Part shown: positions 49,241 through 63,074 of the stretch, piece by piece
How positions within the stretch are numbered: the first letter of the stretch is position 1
Layout: every line of letters begins with the position of its first letter
DNA from: an uncultured beta proteobacterium
GTDB lineage: Bacteria; Pseudomonadota; Gammaproteobacteria; Burkholderiales; Burkholderiaceae_C
Assembly (NCBI GenBank): GCA_903828235.1
Contig: CAIKLM010000130.1
Span: 62,001 to 126,000, forward strand
Direction of reading: 5' to 3'
Length of the DNA stretch: 64,000 nucleotides
The notes under the pieces: generated by a model
What the model saw: the letters and a program-made list of their open reading frames with translations, nothing else
What the model was told of the DNA's origin: nothing
Database searches by the model: none
Position numbers and translations under genes: made by a program

Positions 49241-50122
49241 TCAGAAGACCCGCTCGTTCAGGATCTGCAGCAGGTACTGCCCGTAGCCGTTCTTGCGCAG
49301 AGGCTCGGCCAGCGCCTGCAGCTGCTCGGCGGTGATCCAGCCGGCACGGAACGCGATCTCCTCCGGGCAGGCCACCTTCAGGCCCTGGCGCTTCTCCAGC
49401 GTGGCGATGAACTGGCCGGCCTCCAGCAGGCTGTCGTGCGTGCCGGTGTCCAGCCACGCGTAGCCCCGGCCCATGATCTCGACCTCGAGCTGCCCCTGCC
49501 GCAGGTACTGCGCGTTCACCTCGGTGATCTCGAGCTCGCCGCGGGCGCTGGGCTTGATCGAGGCCGCGATGTCGCAAACCTGCTCGTCGTAGAAGTACAG
49601 GCCCGTGACGGCGTAGTTGCTCTTGGGCGCGCGGGGCTTCTCCTCGATGCTGATGGCACGGCGCTGTGCGTCGAACTCGACGACGCCGTAGCGCTCGGGG
49701 TCGTGCACGTGGTACGCGAACACCGTGGCCCCTGTGCCGCGCGCGTGAGCCCGCGCCAGCTGCGCCGCCAGGTCGTGACCGTGGAAGATGTTGTCGCCCA
49801 GCACCAGCGCGCTCGGCGCGCCGCCCACGAAGTCGCGCCCCAGGATGAAGGCCTGCGCCAGGCCGTCGGGGCTGGGCTGCACGCAGTACTGCAGGTTCAT
49901 GCCCCACTTCGCGCCGTCGCCCAGCAGCGCCTGGAAGCGCGGCGTGTCCTGCGGCGTGCTGATCACGAGCACGTCGCGCATGCCCGCGAGCATCAGCGTG
50001 GAGAGCGGGTAGTAGACCATCGGCTTGTCGTACACCGGCAGCAGCTGCTTGCTCACGGCCAGCGTGGCCGGGTGCAGCCGCGTGCCGGAGCCGCCGGCCA
50101 GGATGATGCCCTTGCGATTCAT
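49241..50122 (-). CDS. rfbA: Glucose-1-phosphate thymidylyltransferase RfbA
   Basis: RfbA (RmlA) makes dTDP-glucose from glucose 1-phosphate and dTTP, the first step to dTDP-rhamnose. It has 293 residues. The nucleotide-binding signature is [14 protein letters not shown]; others are [45 protein letters not shown] and [13 protein letters not shown]. The length matches long-type RmlA. It is downstream of rfbD with a 28-nt gap. Confidence 0.97.
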   Translation of the reverse strand: MNRKGIILAGGSGTRLHPATLAVSKQLLPVYDKPMVYYPLSTLMLAGMRDVLVISTPQDTPRFQALLGDGAKWGMNLQYCVQPSPDGLAQAFILGRDFVGGAPSALVLGDNIFHGHDLAAQLARAHARGTGATVFAYHVHDPERYGVVEFDAQRRAISIEEKPRAPKSNYAVTGLYFYDEQVCDIAASIKPSARGELEITEVNAQYLRQGQLEVEIMGRGYAWLDTGTHDSLLEAGQFIATLEKRQGLKVACPEEIAFRAGWITAEQLQALAEPLRKNGYGQYLLQILNERVF

Positions 50123-50150
50123 GGTGGGTGGTGCTCCTCGGAACAGTCGG

Positions 50151-51047
50151 TCAGCCCAGCACTTCGGCCAGCATGCGCTCGACGCCGCATTGCCACGGCG
50201 GCAGCACCAGCCCGAAGGTGCGCTGCAGCTTGGTGGTGGCCAGGCGCGAGTTCAGCGGCCGCTGCGCTGGCGTGGGGTAGGCGCTGGTGGGGATGGCGTG
50301 GATGCGCTCGGGCGCCACCTTCACGGCGTGGCCGCGTGCCCGGGCCCACTCGATGACGTGCGTGGCGTAGCCGTGCCAGTTCGTCTCGCCGCCGGCCACG
50401 CAGTGGTAGGTGCCCGACAGTGCCACGTGGTCGAACAGGCGCGGCAGCAGCTGCGCCGTCACGTCGGCCAGCAGGTCGGCGCCGGTGGGCGCGCCCGCCT
50501 GATCGGCGATGACCTTGAGCTCCTCGCGCTCGGCCGCCAGCCGCAGCATGGTGCGCGCGAAGTTGCCGCCGCGCGCGGCATACACCCAGCTGGTGCGCAG
50601 GATGGCGTGGTGGCAGCCGCTGGCGCGGATGAGCTCCTCGCCCTCGAGCTTGGTGCGGCCGTAGACGCTGAGCGGGCCCGTGGGCGCGTCCTCGTCGCGG
50701 GCCTGCGTGCCGCTGCCGTCGAACACGTAGTCGGTGCTGTAGTGCACCAGGCACAGGTCGCGGCGCTTGGCCTCTCGCGCCAGCACGCCGGGAGCGGTGG
50801 CGTTGAGCGCGCGCGCAAGCTCGGGCTCGGACTCGGCCTTGTCGACCGCCGTGTGCGCCGCGGCGTTGACGATGACCTGGGGCTGGACGTGCGCCACCAG
50901 CTCGGCCAGCGCCTCGGGCTGGCTGAAGTCGGCCTTCAGCGGGCCCTCGCTGTCGAAGTCGCAGGCCACGACCTCGCCCAGCACCCCCAGCGAGCGCTGC
51001 AGCTCCCAGCCGACCTGGCCGTTCTTGCCCAGCAGCAATATCTTCAT
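50151..51047 (-). CDS. rfbD: dTDP-4-dehydrorhamnose reductase RfbD
   Basis: RfbD (RmlD) reduces dTDP-4-keto-L-rhamnose to dTDP-L-rhamnose. It has 298 residues with an N-terminal Rossmann fold ([19 protein letters not shown]), the [13 protein letters not shown] motif, STDYVFDG and the catalytic [10 protein letters not shown] (Tyr-x3-Lys). The ATG at 51047 is preferred to a GTG at 51053 because GGGAG lies 8 nt from the ATG but only 2 nt from the GTG. It follows rfbB with a 16-nt gap. Confidence 0.97.
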   Translation of the reverse strand: MKILLLGKNGQVGWELQRSLGVLGEVVACDFDSEGPLKADFSQPEALAELVAHVQPQVIVNAAAHTAVDKAESEPELARALNATAPGVLAREAKRRDLCLVHYSTDYVFDGSGTQARDEDAPTGPLSVYGRTKLEGEELIRASGCHHAILRTSWVYAARGGNFARTMLRLAAEREELKVIADQAGAPTGADLLADVTAQLLPRLFDHVALSGTYHCVAGGETNWHGYATHVIEWARARGHAVKVAPERIHAIPTSAYPTPAQRPLNSRLATTKLQRTFGLVLPPWQCGVERMLAEVLG

Positions 51048-51063
51048 GGGCACCGCTCCCGCC

Positions 51064-52125
51064 TCAACGCGCTGCGTAGTTGGCCGCCACCCAGTCGCGG
51101 TAGCTGCCGCTCTGCACGCGCGCCACCCAGTCGGCGTGCTCCAGGTACCACTGCACCGTCTTGCGGATGCCGGTCTCGAAGGTCTCGGCCGGGCGCCAGC
51201 CCAGCTCGCGTTCGATCTTGCGCGCGTCGATGGCGTAGCGGCGGTCGTGGCCCGGGCGGTCCTTCACGTAGGTGATGAGCCGCGCGTAGGGGCCTTCGGC
51301 CGCGGGGCGCAGCTCGTCGAGCAGCGCGCAGACGGTCTTCACGATCTCGATGTTGGGCTTCTCGTTCCAGCCGCCCACGTTGTAGGTCTCGCCCAGCCGG
51401 CCACCGGCCAGCACGGCGCGGATGGCGCTGCAGTGGTCCTTCACGTACAGCCAGTCGCGGACCTGCATGCCGTCGCCGTACACGGGCAGCGGCTTGCCGG
51501 CCAGCGCGTTGACGATCATCAGCGGGATCAGCTTCTCGGGGAAGTGGTAAGGCCCGTAGTTGTTGCTGCAGTTGGTGGTGAGCACCGGCAGGCCGTAGGT
51601 GTGGTGCCAGGCACGCACCAGGTGGTCGCTGGCGGCCTTGCTGGCGCTGTAGGGGCTGTTGGGCTCGAAGGGATGCTGCTCGGTGAAGGCAGGGTCGCCG
51701 GGGCCCAGGCTGCCGTAGACCTCGTCGGTGCTCACGTGCAGGAAGCGGAAGGCCGCCTTCTCGTTGCCCGCCAGCGCGCCCCAGTGCGCGCGCGCGGCCT
51801 CCAGCAGCGTGAAAGTGCCCTCGACGTTGGTCTTGATGAAGGCGCCGGGGCCGTGGATGCTGCGGTCGACGTGGCTCTCGGCCGCGAAGTGCACCAGCGC
51901 GCGCGGGCGGTGCTCGGCGAGCAGGCGGTCCACCAGGATGCGGTCGCCGATGTCGCCCTTGACGAACACGTGCCGCGCGTCGCCCTGCAGCGAGGCCAGG
52001 TTCTCGAGGTTGCCCGCGTAGGTGAGGGCGTCCAGGGTCACCACGCGCTCGTCCGAGCCGGCCAGCCAGTCGAGCACGAAGTTGCTGCCGATGAAGCCGG
52101 CGCCGCCGGTCACGATGATGGTCAT
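51064..52125 (-). CDS. rfbB: dTDP-glucose 4,6-dehydratase RfbB
   Basis: RfbB (RmlB) converts dTDP-glucose to dTDP-4-keto-6-deoxyglucose with bound NAD. It has 353 residues. Motifs are [36 protein letters not shown], the catalytic [12 protein letters not shown] (Tyr-x3-Lys) and [14 protein letters not shown]. The ATG at 52125 overlaps the manC stop (ATGA), so the two are coupled. It leads the four rhamnose genes in transcription order. Confidence 0.97.
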   Translation of the reverse strand: MTIIVTGGAGFIGSNFVLDWLAGSDERVVTLDALTYAGNLENLASLQGDARHVFVKGDIGDRILVDRLLAEHRPRALVHFAAESHVDRSIHGPGAFIKTNVEGTFTLLEAARAHWGALAGNEKAAFRFLHVSTDEVYGSLGPGDPAFTEQHPFEPNSPYSASKAASDHLVRAWHHTYGLPVLTTNCSNNYGPYHFPEKLIPLMIVNALAGKPLPVYGDGMQVRDWLYVKDHCSAIRAVLAGGRLGETYNVGGWNEKPNIEIVKTVCALLDELRPAAEGPYARLITYVKDRPGHDRRYAIDARKIERELGWRPAETFETGIRKTVQWYLEHADWVARVQSGSYRDWVAANYAAR

Positions 52126-53567
52126 GTCGACACTCTTCCGTAGGTGTCCTCGAAGCGCACGATGTCGTCCTCGCCGAGGTAGCTGCCGCTTTGAACCTCG
52201 ATCAGCTCCAGCGGCACCTTGCCCGGGTTGCGCAGGCGGTGCTTCTCGCCCAGCGGGATGTAGGTGCTCTGGTTCTCGGCCAGCAGGATGACCTTGTCGC
52301 CCACCGTGACCTCGGCCGTGCCGGTGACGACGATCCAGTGTTCGGCGCGGTGGTGGTGCATCTGCAGGCTCAAGGACGCGCCCGGCTTGACCATGATGCG
52401 CTTGACCTGGTCGCGCGGGCCCTGGTCGATGCTGTCGTACCAGCCCCAGGGGCGGTGCACCTTGCGGTGCAGGGCATGCTCGCCGCGCTGCTCGCGGCCG
52501 AGCTGGTTGACCACGTTCTTGACGTCCTGGCTGCGCTCTCGGCGCGCCACCAGCACGGCGTCGGGCGTCTCCACCACCACCACGTCGTCCAGGCCGATCA
52601 CGCTGACCAGCCGGCTCGTGGCATGCACCAGCGTGTTGCGGCAGTCCTGCACGATGGCGTCGCCCACCTGCGCGTTGCCGGCGGCGTCCTTCGGCGTCAC
52701 CTGCCAGACGGCGTCCCAGGCGCCGAGGTCGTTCCAGCCGGCGGCCAGCGGCTCCATGCGGATGTCGAGCACGCCGGGGCACTTCTCGAGCACCGCGTAG
52801 TCCACCGACTCCGACGGCACGGCCGCGAACGCCGCCTTGTCCGGCCGCACGAACGCGGCGTCGGTGCTGCGGCCGGCGAAGGCCGCGCGGCAGGCGCTGG
52901 CGATGTCGGGCCGGAAGCGCTCCAGCGCCGCCATCCACACCGAGGCCTTGAGCACGAACATGCCGGCGTTCCAGTAGTAGCCGCCCTGGGCCAGGTACTT
53001 CTGCGCCGTGGCGAGGTCGGGCTTCTCGACGAACTGCGCCACCGTCGCGCCGTCGGCGCGGATGTAGCCGTAGCCCGTCTCGGGCTTGTCGGGCGCGATG
53101 CCCAGGATGACCACCGCGCCGTCGCCCGCCGCGGACACGGCGCGGCGCAGCGCGGCCGTGAACGCGGCCTCGTCGGTGACGGTCTGGTCGGCTGGTGTCA
53201 CCACCATCACCGGATCGGCGCCGGCCTCCAGCGCCTGCAGCGCCGCCAGCGTCACGGCGGGCGCGGTGTTGCGGCCCATGGGCTCCAGGATCACGGCCTG
53301 CGGCTCGGCCCGCATGTCGCGCAGCTGGTCCAGCACCATGAAGCGGTGCTCTTCGTTGCCCACGACCAGCGGCCGCGCCACCTCGATGTTGTCGCCGCCC
53401 AGCGCCAGCAGCCGCGCCACGGCCTGCTGGAACAGGCTCTGCGAGTCATGGCCCAGCACCAGGAACTGCTTCGGAAAGCCGCTGCGCGACAGCGGCCACA
53501 GCCGCGTGCCGGAGCCGCCGGCCATGACCACCGGCCACACGGCCAGCGGCGTGGTCGAATGCTTCAT
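52122..53567 (-). CDS. manC: Mannose-1-phosphate guanylyltransferase / mannose-6-phosphate isomerase
   Basis: This 481-residue bifunctional type II PMI-GMP makes GDP-mannose and may isomerise fructose 6-phosphate to mannose 6-phosphate. The N-terminal pyrophosphorylase signature is [16 protein letters not shown] with FPKQFL. The C-terminal cupin PMI domain is present ([38 protein letters not shown]). No phosphomannomutase gene (manB) is in the window, so that step must come from elsewhere. The ATG at 53567 overlaps the galE stop by ATGA, and its stop overlaps rfbB. Confidence 0.96.
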   Translation of the reverse strand: MKHSTTPLAVWPVVMAGGSGTRLWPLSRSGFPKQFLVLGHDSQSLFQQAVARLLALGGDNIEVARPLVVGNEEHRFMVLDQLRDMRAEPQAVILEPMGRNTAPAVTLAALQALEAGADPVMVVTPADQTVTDEAAFTAALRRAVSAAGDGAVVILGIAPDKPETGYGYIRADGATVAQFVEKPDLATAQKYLAQGGYYWNAGMFVLKASVWMAALERFRPDIASACRAAFAGRSTDAAFVRPDKAAFAAVPSESVDYAVLEKCPGVLDIRMEPLAAGWNDLGAWDAVWQVTPKDAAGNAQVGDAIVQDCRNTLVHATSRLVSVIGLDDVVVVETPDAVLVARRERSQDVKNVVNQLGREQRGEHALHRKVHRPWGWYDSIDQGPRDQVKRIMVKPGASLSLQMHHHRAEHWIVVTGTAEVTVGDKVILLAENQSTYIPLGEKHRLRNPGKVPLELIEVQSGSYLGEDDIVRFEDTYGRVST

Positions 53568-54577
53568 TCGTACCCCCTCGGATTGTTCGATTGCCAGCGC
53601 CAGGCGTCGGTGCACATGCGGGCCAGGTCGAGCCGGGCCTGCCACCCGAGCAGCGCGCGCGCCCGGGTCGGGTCGGCCCAGCAGGCCGCCACGTCGCCCG
53701 GCCGCCGCGGCCGGATTTCGTAGGGTACCGCGCGGCCGCTGGCGGCGGCGAAGGCCGCCACCACCTCCAGCACGCTGTGGCCGCGCCCGGTTCCCAGGTT
53801 CACGGTGAACGAGCCCGGGTGATCGAGCAGCCGCCGCAGTGCTGCCACGTGGCCCTCGGCCAGGTCGACGACGTGGATGTAGTCGCGCACGCCGGTGCCG
53901 TCGGGCGTGTCGTAGTCGTTGCCGAAGACCGACAGCGCCGTGCGCCGGCCCACCGCCACCTGGCTGACGTAGGGCATCAGGTTGTTGGGCGTGCCGCGCG
54001 GGTCCTCGCCGATGCGGCCGCTGGCGTGCGCGCCCACCGGGTTGAAGTAGCGCAGCACGGCGGTCTGCCAGGCAGGGTCGGACGCACCCAGGTCGGCCAG
54101 GATCTGCTCGCCCAGCAGCTTGGTGCGGCCGTAGGGGTTGGTGGCACCGACCGGGGCGTCCTCGGTCAGCGGCAGCTGCTCCGGCTCGCCGTAGACGGTG
54201 GCGCTGGAGCTGAAGACGAAGCGCCCGACCCCGTGCGCGCGCATGGCCTCGCACACGGTGAGCAGGCCGTCGATGTTGTTGCGGAAGTAGGCCAGCGGCT
54301 GCGCCACCGATTCCCCCACCGCCTTCAGCGCCGCGAAGTGCACGGTGGCGTCGATGCGGTGCCGCGAGAACACGCCGGCCATGGCCGCGGCGTCGCAGAC
54401 ATCGACGCGCTCGAGCACCGGCGTGCGCCCGCCGAGCTCGGCCAGGCGCTCCAGCACGCGCGGCGAGCTGTTGCGGAAGTCGTCGACCCCCACGACCTCG
54501 AAGCCCGCCTGCCACAGCGCCAGCCAGGTGTGCGAGGCGATGTAGCCGGTGGCGCCAGTCAGCAGGATGGTGGTCAT
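53564..54577 (-). CDS. galE: UDP-glucose 4-epimerase GalE
   Basis: GalE interconverts UDP-glucose and UDP-galactose with bound NAD. The 337-residue SDR protein has ILLTGATGYIASHTW, HFAALKAVGESV, FSSSATVYGEPE and the catalytic NPYGRTKLLGEQI (Tyr-x3-Lys). The C-terminal motif is RRPGDVAACWADP. It implies galactose as a possible EPS sugar. It lies between epsL and manC on the left-reading strand, 27 nt after epsL. Confidence 0.97.
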   Translation of the reverse strand: MTTILLTGATGYIASHTWLALWQAGFEVVGVDDFRNSSPRVLERLAELGGRTPVLERVDVCDAAAMAGVFSRHRIDATVHFAALKAVGESVAQPLAYFRNNIDGLLTVCEAMRAHGVGRFVFSSSATVYGEPEQLPLTEDAPVGATNPYGRTKLLGEQILADLGASDPAWQTAVLRYFNPVGAHASGRIGEDPRGTPNNLMPYVSQVAVGRRTALSVFGNDYDTPDGTGVRDYIHVVDLAEGHVAALRRLLDHPGSFTVNLGTGRGHSVLEVVAAFAAASGRAVPYEIRPRRPGDVAACWADPTRARALLGWQARLDLARMCTDAWRWQSNNPRGYE

Positions 54578-54604
54578 GCAGGCTCCCGGGTGTACGGGTG
54601 GGGT

Positions 54605-55880
54605 TCAGCGCAGCGTGGCCTGCACGTAGCAGGACAGACTGTTGCCGGTCAGCGCGCCGGTCACGTTGCCGGTGGCGCGGCGCTTGTCGTAGCGCAGGTC
54701 GCAGCCCAGCTGCGACCAGCGGGTGGCCGACCAGCGCGCGCCCAGTGTGAAGATCGTGGTCTGGTCGACGCCTTCGGCGCTGAAGCGCAAGGCGTCGTCG
54801 GTCACGGTGCGGGTGCGCACGCTCACGTCGCGCCGCGCGTACTGGATGCCGGTCGACACGCCCAGCTTGGCGCTGGCCGCCCAATCGAGCTGCCCGCGCA
54901 GCGTGTCGATGGTGCGCAGGTTGGCCTGCACGGCCGGCAGGTCGACGAGGAAGAAGCCCACCGGCACGCGCACGAAGGTCGGGTAGTTGTCCTGGCCGCG
55001 CTCGCGCGACAGCCCGGTGTAGGCGGTGAGCTTGCCGGTGGGGCGCCAGGTCCAGTTGAGCGAGCCGTTGACGTTGTCGAAATCGCGGTCGCCGCCGCGT
55101 TCGTACTGCGTCTGCCCGTTGCCGATGCGGGCCTCCAGCCGGCTGGCCCCGCTGGGCTGCCAGCCGGCGGAGAGCTCGACGCCGCGCTGCTCGAAACGGT
55201 CGTCCTGGAAGCTGCCGTTCACGGTGCGGAAGGTCGGGTAGCGTCCGCGCGACTCGCGGGCGGACAGCGTGGCGTCGAAGGCCGAGCCCGGCCGCCACGC
55301 CAGGCCGATGGCGGCGCTGTCCTGGTCGAGGTTCTGCGCCTGCACGTTGGGCTGGTCCAGCGAGTTGCGCGACCGCCGCATCGTGCCCGAGAGCTCCAGG
55401 CTCAGGGCCGTGACGAGCCCGAGCCGCAGGCTCGCGTCCACGGCCTCGGTGGTCTCGAAGTTGCGCTGCGCCAGCAGGCCGATGACGTCGGCGTTGAAGG
55501 TCGACAGCGCGCGCGAGCCGCTGGCGCCGATTCGGCCCGACAGGCGGTTCACGGTCGTCCAGTCCAGCGACACGCCGCCGCTGTAGCTCTCGTTGTCGTA
55601 GCGTTCGTTGCGGTCGAAGCGGGTGTCGCGCAGCGTCAGGTTGGCTTGCAGCCGCTGGCGTCCGATGGGTTGGTCGAGCCCGCCGATGATCGCCGCGGTG
55701 CGCACGGTGTCGCTGCGGCTCTGCCCGGCCAGCGGCGGCTGGCCGTCGCCCAGCCGCAGCACGTTGTCGTCGTTCGTCACCGACAGCTGGCCGCTCACGA
55801 ACCAGGGGCTGGCCTGGGCGTGGGCGGCGCCGCCGCTCAGCGCAAGCCCGGCGGCCAGGGCCAGAGGGGCGAGGCGGTGT

Positions 55881-55891
<11 letters not shown>
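54605..55891 (-). CDS. epsL: EpsL-family outer-membrane beta-barrel protein
   Basis: This is a 428-residue outer-membrane protein. It has a signal peptide (LAPLALAAGLALSGGAAHAQ) and then alternating, aromatic-flanked beta strands throughout, ending in an amphipathic strand (SLSCYVQATLR). Repeating patterns such as GGVSLDWTTVNRLSGRIGAS and ESRGRYPTFRTVNGSFQDDRFEQRG fit a large beta-barrel of the EpsL/XrtB-associated type. It may provide the outer-membrane exit or secretin-like pore beside EpsE. It overlaps the end of epsB by 11 nt. Confidence 0.88.
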
Positions 55892-57275
<1,384 letters not shown>

Positions 57276-57421
57276 CGGGAGGGGCAGCAGCCGCAGGCGC
57301 TTTCAGCACCGCGAATGGGCGTGGGCGGGAGCCGGCGATTCTGGCCCATCCCCGTGCCGCAGCCCGGTGCGCCACCCCCCGGGGGAGGAGGTGTCCCGCG
57401 TCCCGCGACGGGCCTGCTGCC

Positions 57422-57427
57422 TACAAT
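57422..57427 (+). promoter_or_regulatory. -10-like hexamer 6 nt before the ubiJ ATG
   Basis: TACAAT (5 of 6 to TATAAT) ends 6 nt before the ATG at 57434. No Shine-Dalgarno lies between; the nearest GGAGG is about 40 nt upstream. It would give a leaderless ubiJ mRNA. The 158-nt divergent gap also holds a CCCCCCGGGGG tract at 57375-57385. Confidence 0.35.
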
Positions 57428-57433
57428 CGGGCA

Positions 57434-57979
57434 ATGTTGCACAGTCTGCAGGCCATGCTCGCGCCGGCGCTGGCCGAACGGCTGACGCTGCTGCTCAACC
57501 ACGTGCTCGCCTCCGAGGCCGTGGCCACCGAGCGGCTGCTGCCGCACCGTGGCGCCACGCTGCAGCTCACGCTCGAGCGCTGGCCGGCGCTGCTGCCGCC
57601 GCCGCCGGTGCTGTCGTGGCGCATCACGCCGGCCGGCCTGCTGCAGTGGAACGGCGCCGAGGGTCTGGCCCCGGCCGCCGAGGGTGGGGCGCAGCTGCAC
57701 GTCACCGTCGATGCCGCCAACCCGGCCCTGCTGGTCGCGCGGGCCCTGGGCGGCGAGCCGCCGGCCCTGCGCATCGAGGGCGACGCCGCGCTGGCCGGCG
57801 AGGTGAACTGGTTGCTGCAGAACCTGCGCTGGGACGTGGCCGCCGACCTGGAGCGCCTGTTCGGCCCCCAGGTCGCCGGCGTGCTGCACCCCGTGGGCCG
57901 CATGCTGGGGCAGGGGCTGCGCACGGCGCTGCAGGGCCTGTCTTCCCTCGGCGAGAGCCTGCGCGCACGCCGTGGCTGA
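57434..57979 (+). CDS. ubiJ: Ubiquinone biosynthesis accessory factor UbiJ (SCP2 domain)
   Basis: UbiJ is a lipid-binding (SCP2-fold) member of the Ubi complex that hands hydrophobic intermediates to the ring hydroxylases and methylases. The 181-residue protein has the SCP2-like stretch (ATLQLTLERWPALL, LSWRITPAGLLQW, LHVTVDAANPALLVARALGG) and a C-terminal amphipathic helix region (NLRWDVAADLERLFGPQVAG). It precedes ubiB by 33 nt, a standard pair. In related genomes ubiE and tim44 lie immediately upstream; here they are 25 kb away across the EPS locus. Confidence 0.9.
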   Translation: MLHSLQAMLAPALAERLTLLLNHVLASEAVATERLLPHRGATLQLTLERWPALLPPPPVLSWRITPAGLLQWNGAEGLAPAAEGGAQLHVTVDAANPALLVARALGGEPPALRIEGDAALAGEVNWLLQNLRWDVAADLERLFGPQVAGVLHPVGRMLGQGLRTALQGLSSLGESLRARRG

Positions 57980-58012
57980 ACGCGCCCGCGGCGCGGCGCC
58001 GGGGTGGCCGCG

Positions 58013-59563
58013 ATGAAGCACCTCGTGCGCCTGGCCTTCATCGTCGTCACGGTGCTGCGCTTTGGCCTGGACGAGGTCGCGCTCAGCGCCTTCCGCCAGC
58101 CCTGGGTGCGCGCGCTGGTGCGCCTGGCCACGCTGGGCCGGCGGCTCGACCGCCCGCGCGGCGAGCGCCTGCGCCAGGGCCTCGAGCGCCTGGGCCCCAT
58201 CTTCGTCAAGTTCGGTCAGGTGCTGTCGACGCGCCGCGACCTGATCCCGCTGGACGTGGCCGACGAGTTGGCCCGGCTGCAGGACCGCGTGCCACCGTTC
58301 CCTGCCGCGCAGTCGCGCGCGCTGGTCGAGAAGGCCTTCGGTCGGCCCATCGGCGAGGTGTTTGCGCGCTTCGATGCCGAGCCGGTGGCCAGCGCCTCCA
58401 TCGCGCAGGTGCACTTCGCCGAGCTGAAGGACGGCCGCGAGGTGGCGGTGAAGGTGCTGCGGCCGGGCATGCGCGAGGTCATCGAGCAGGACCTGACCCT
58501 GCTGCACACCCTGGCCGCCTGGGTCGAGCGGCTGAGCGCCGACGGCCGGCGCCTGAAGCCGCGCGAGGTGGTGGCCGAGTTCGACGGCTACCTGCATGAC
58601 GAGCTCGACCTCGTTCGCGAGGCGGCCAACGCCACGCAGCTGCGCCGCAACATGGACGGCCTGGGCCTGGTGCTGATCCCCGAGATGGTGTGGGAGCTGT
58701 GCACCGAGAGCGTGATCGTGATGCAGCGCATGAAGGGCGTGCCGATCAGCCAGATCGAGCGCCTGCGCGAGGCCGGCGTCGACCTGAAGAAGCTGTCGCG
58801 CGACGGCGTCACCATCTTCTTCACGCAGGTGTTCCGCGACGGCTACTTCCACGCCGACATGCACCCCGGCAACATCATGGTGAGCCTGGACCCGGCCAGC
58901 TTCGGGCGCTACATCGCGCTGGACTTCGGGATCATCGGCACGCTCACCGAGACCGACAAGGAATACCTGGCCTTCAACTTCATCGCCTTCTTCCGGCGCG
59001 ACTACAAGCGCGTGGCCGAGCTGCACATCGAGAGCGGCTGGGTGCCGCCGGGCACGCGCGTCGGCGAGCTCGAGGGCGCCATCCGCGCCGTCTGCGAGCC
59101 GCAGTTCGACCGGCCGCTGAAGGACATCTCGCTCGGCCAGGTGCTGCTGCGCCTGTTCCAGACCTCGCGCCGCTTCAACGTCGAGATCCAGCCCCAGCTG
59201 GTGCTGCTGCAGAAGACGCTGCTCAACATCGAGGGGCTGGGCCGCCAGCTCGACCCCGAACTCGACCTCTGGACCACGGCCAAGCCCTTCCTGGAACGCT
59301 GGATGAACGAGCAGGTCGGCTGGCGCGGCCTGGCAGCCCGGCTGGAGCGCGAGGCGCCGCGCTACGCGCAGCTGCTGCCCGCGCTGCCGCGGCTGCTGCA
59401 CGAGGTGCTGCGCCGGCAGTCGCAGCCACCGCAGGACCACGCGCTGCGCGAGCTGGTGGCCGAGCAGCGGCGCATTCGCCGGCTGCTGCAGGCTGTGGTG
59501 TGGGGCGCGGCAGGGCTGTTCCTGGCGGCCGCCACCGCCGTGGCCGTGCTGCTGGTGGGCTGA
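58013..59563 (+). CDS. ubiB: UbiB, atypical kinase/ATPase for ubiquinone synthesis
   Basis: UbiB is an ADCK/ABC1-family protein needed for ubiquinone synthesis, probably by extracting lipid intermediates with ATP. The 516-residue protein has the KxGQ motif ([17 protein letters not shown], near residue 66), the Ala-rich loop [26 protein letters not shown] with its conserved Lys, and the catalytic-like [12 protein letters not shown] and [10 protein letters not shown]. The hydrophobic segment near the end ([22 protein letters not shown]) is the membrane anchor. The ATG at 58013 is preferred over a GTG 9 nt upstream. Confidence 0.96.
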   Translation: MKHLVRLAFIVVTVLRFGLDEVALSAFRQPWVRALVRLATLGRRLDRPRGERLRQGLERLGPIFVKFGQVLSTRRDLIPLDVADELARLQDRVPPFPAAQSRALVEKAFGRPIGEVFARFDAEPVASASIAQVHFAELKDGREVAVKVLRPGMREVIEQDLTLLHTLAAWVERLSADGRRLKPREVVAEFDGYLHDELDLVREAANATQLRRNMDGLGLVLIPEMVWELCTESVIVMQRMKGVPISQIERLREAGVDLKKLSRDGVTIFFTQVFRDGYFHADMHPGNIMVSLDPASFGRYIALDFGIIGTLTETDKEYLAFNFIAFFRRDYKRVAELHIESGWVPPGTRVGELEGAIRAVCEPQFDRPLKDISLGQVLLRLFQTSRRFNVEIQPQLVLLQKTLLNIEGLGRQLDPELDLWTTAKPFLERWMNEQVGWRGLAARLEREAPRYAQLLPALPRLLHEVLRRQSQPPQDHALRELVAEQRRIRRLLQAVVWGAAGLFLAAATAVAVLLVG

Positions 59564-59660
59564 GCGCCGCCGCCAAGGACGCACCGGCCCTGGGGGCTTC
59601 GCCTTATCATTGCGGGTTTGGCCGCGTTCGCGGCCGTCAACCTCGTCAACGGGACGCCCC

Positions 59661-60005
59661 ATGCCCATCTACGCCTACCGCTGCTCCGCCTGCGGCCACG
59701 CGCAAGACGTGCTGCAGAAGCTGAGCGACCCCGTGCTCACGACGTGCCCCGCCTGCGGCGCCCAGGCCTACAGCAAGCAGGTCACGGCCGCCGGCTTCCA
59801 GCTCAAGGGCTCGGGCTGGTACGTGACCGACTTCCGCAACGGCAGCCAGGCGGCGCCCAAGCCGGCCGAGGGCGACAAGCCCGCCGCCGACGCACCCGCG
59901 GCCGGCGACAAGCCCGCTGCCGCGCCGACGCCCGCCGCGCCCGCGGCTGCTGCACCGGCGCCCGCGCCGGCCGCTGCGCCGGCTGCCGCGTCCCCCGCCC
60001 CCTGA
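59661..60005 (+). CDS. FmdB-family zinc-ribbon protein
   Basis: This is a 114-residue protein. The N-terminal zinc ribbon has two CxxC pairs (YRCSACGHA and TTCPACGAQ), with the family motif GFQLKGSGWYVTDF, all within the first 60 residues. The rest is a low-complexity Ala/Pro tail (repeats of PAADAPAAGDKPAAAPTPAAP type). FmdB-type regulatory proteins are widespread in this position before aspS in Burkholderiales, but the actual role is unclear. The start is the ATG at 59661. Confidence 0.9.
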   Translation: MPIYAYRCSACGHAQDVLQKLSDPVLTTCPACGAQAYSKQVTAAGFQLKGSGWYVTDFRNGSQAAPKPAEGDKPAADAPAAGDKPAAAPTPAAPAAAAPAPAPAAAPAAASPAP

Positions 60006-60020
60006 ACCCCGGCGCACGCC

Positions 60021-60668
60021 TTGAAGAAGTTTCTCGTCGCCGGCCTGCTCGTCTGGCTGCCGCTGGCCATCACCATCGCCGTGCTGAGCTGGCTGCTCGG
60101 CGCGGTGGACGGCCTGTTCGCCTTCCTGCTGCGCGTGTCGGAGGCCGTGCTGCCCGTCAGCGCGGCCGCCACCATCGAGCGGCTGCGCCACGTGCCGGGG
60201 CTCAGTGTCGTGGTGCTGGTGGCGGTGCTGGTGCTCACCGGGGCCTTCGCCACCAACATCTTCGGGCAGTGGTGGGTGCGCCAGTGGGACCGGCTGATGC
60301 ACCAGATCCCCATCGTCAAGAGCATCTACAGCTCGGTCAAGCAGGTCTCGGACACGCTGTTCTCGTCCAAGGGCAACGCCTTCCGCGAGGCCGTGCTGGT
60401 GCAGTACCCGCGCTCCGGCGCGTGGACCATCGCCTTCGTCACCGGCCGGCCCGGCGGCGAGGTGGCGACCAAGCTGCCCGCCGACCTGTTGAGCGTGTAC
60501 GTGCCCACCACGCCCAACCCGACCTCGGGCTTCTTCCTGATGCTGCCCCGGGCCGAGGTGATCGAGCTGGCGATGAGCGTCGACCAGGCGCTGAAGTACG
60601 TCATCTCCATGGGCGTGGTCGTGCCGCCGCCGCCGGCGGCGCCCAAGCCGCTGCCGGCCCGAAACTGA
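60021..60668 (+). CDS. DUF502-family membrane protein
   Basis: This 215-residue inner-membrane protein has two N-terminal membrane segments (LVAGLLVWLPLAITIAVLSWLL and VVVLVAVLVLTGAFA). The DUF502 motif series follows (MHQIPIVKSIYSSVKQVSDTL, GAWTIAFVTG, VYVPTTPNPTSGFFLMLPR). The function is unknown. The start is a TTG (MKKFLVAG), 15 nt after fmdB; no in-frame ATG is better. A G+C-rich 13-bp hairpin lies just after its stop. Confidence 0.9.
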   Translation: MKKFLVAGLLVWLPLAITIAVLSWLLGAVDGLFAFLLRVSEAVLPVSAAATIERLRHVPGLSVVVLVAVLVLTGAFATNIFGQWWVRQWDRLMHQIPIVKSIYSSVKQVSDTLFSSKGNAFREAVLVQYPRSGAWTIAFVTGRPGGEVATKLPADLLSVYVPTTPNPTSGFFLMLPRAEVIELAMSVDQALKYVISMGVVVPPPPAAPKPLPARN

Positions 60669-60670
60669 CC

Positions 60671-60700
60671 GGGCGGGCTGGTTCGGCAACCGGCCCGTCC
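60671..60700 (+). terminator. Hairpin between DUF502 and aspS
   Basis: GGGCGGGCTGGTT (60671-60683) pairs with AACCGGCCCGTCC (60688-60700) over 13 positions with two G-U pairs, around a CGGC loop. There is no T-run, so it may slow rather than end transcription. Confidence 0.45.
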
Positions 60701-60788
60701 TGACGGTGACCCGCCGCACCCCAGCGCCCCCCACGCCTGCCGGCCGCGGCCCGGCAGGCCCCCCGAATCCGACTTGCGAGAGACCACC

Positions 60789-62576
<1,788 letters not shown>

Positions 62577-62594
62577 GGATCGGGCGCGGCGGTC

Positions 62595-63056
62595 ATGAGC
62601 GAGGCGCGCCCGTTCAAGATCCCGCGCTCGGTGCTGGTGGTCATCCACACGCCGGCGCTGGAGGTGCTGCTGATCGAGCGCGCCGACCGCCCCGGCTTCT
62701 GGCAGAGCGTGACCGGCTCGCTCGACGCCGAGGATGAGCCGCCCGCCGAGGCGGCCTGGCGCGAGGCGGCCGAGGAAACCGGCCTCGGCGCGGCGCAGGG
62801 CGGCGTGCTCAGCGACTGGCGGCACGAGATCGTCTACACCATCTACCCGCACTGGCGGCACCGCTACGCCCCCGGCGTCAGCACGAACACCGAGCACTGG
62901 TTCGGCCTCGTGCTGCCCGAACCCGTGGCGCCGGTGCTGAACCCGCGCGAGCACACGGCCCACGCCTGGCTGCCGTGGGAGCGGGCGGCGGAGCGCTGCT
63001 TTTCGCCCAGCAACGCCGAGGCCATCCGCACGCTGCCCGGCCGCCTGGCGCGCTGA
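62595..63056 (+). CDS. nudB: Dihydroneopterin triphosphate diphosphatase NudB
   Basis: NudB removes pyrophosphate from dihydroneopterin triphosphate in folate synthesis. The 153-residue Nudix protein has FWQSVTGSLDAEDEPPAEAAWREAAEETGL, with the RE-x2-EE-x-G core in place and one extra residue between the leading Gly and the first Glu. This is the form in other betaproteobacterial NudB. The NudB-specific motif HWRHRYAPGVSTNTEHWF follows. It lies right after aspS, as in E. coli-like and betaproteobacterial genomes. Confidence 0.94.
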   Translation: MSEARPFKIPRSVLVVIHTPALEVLLIERADRPGFWQSVTGSLDAEDEPPAEAAWREAAEETGLGAAQGGVLSDWRHEIVYTIYPHWRHRYAPGVSTNTEHWFGLVLPEPVAPVLNPREHTAHAWLPWERAAERCFSPSNAEAIRTLPGRLAR

Positions 63057-63074
63057 CGGCGCGATGATCGGCGC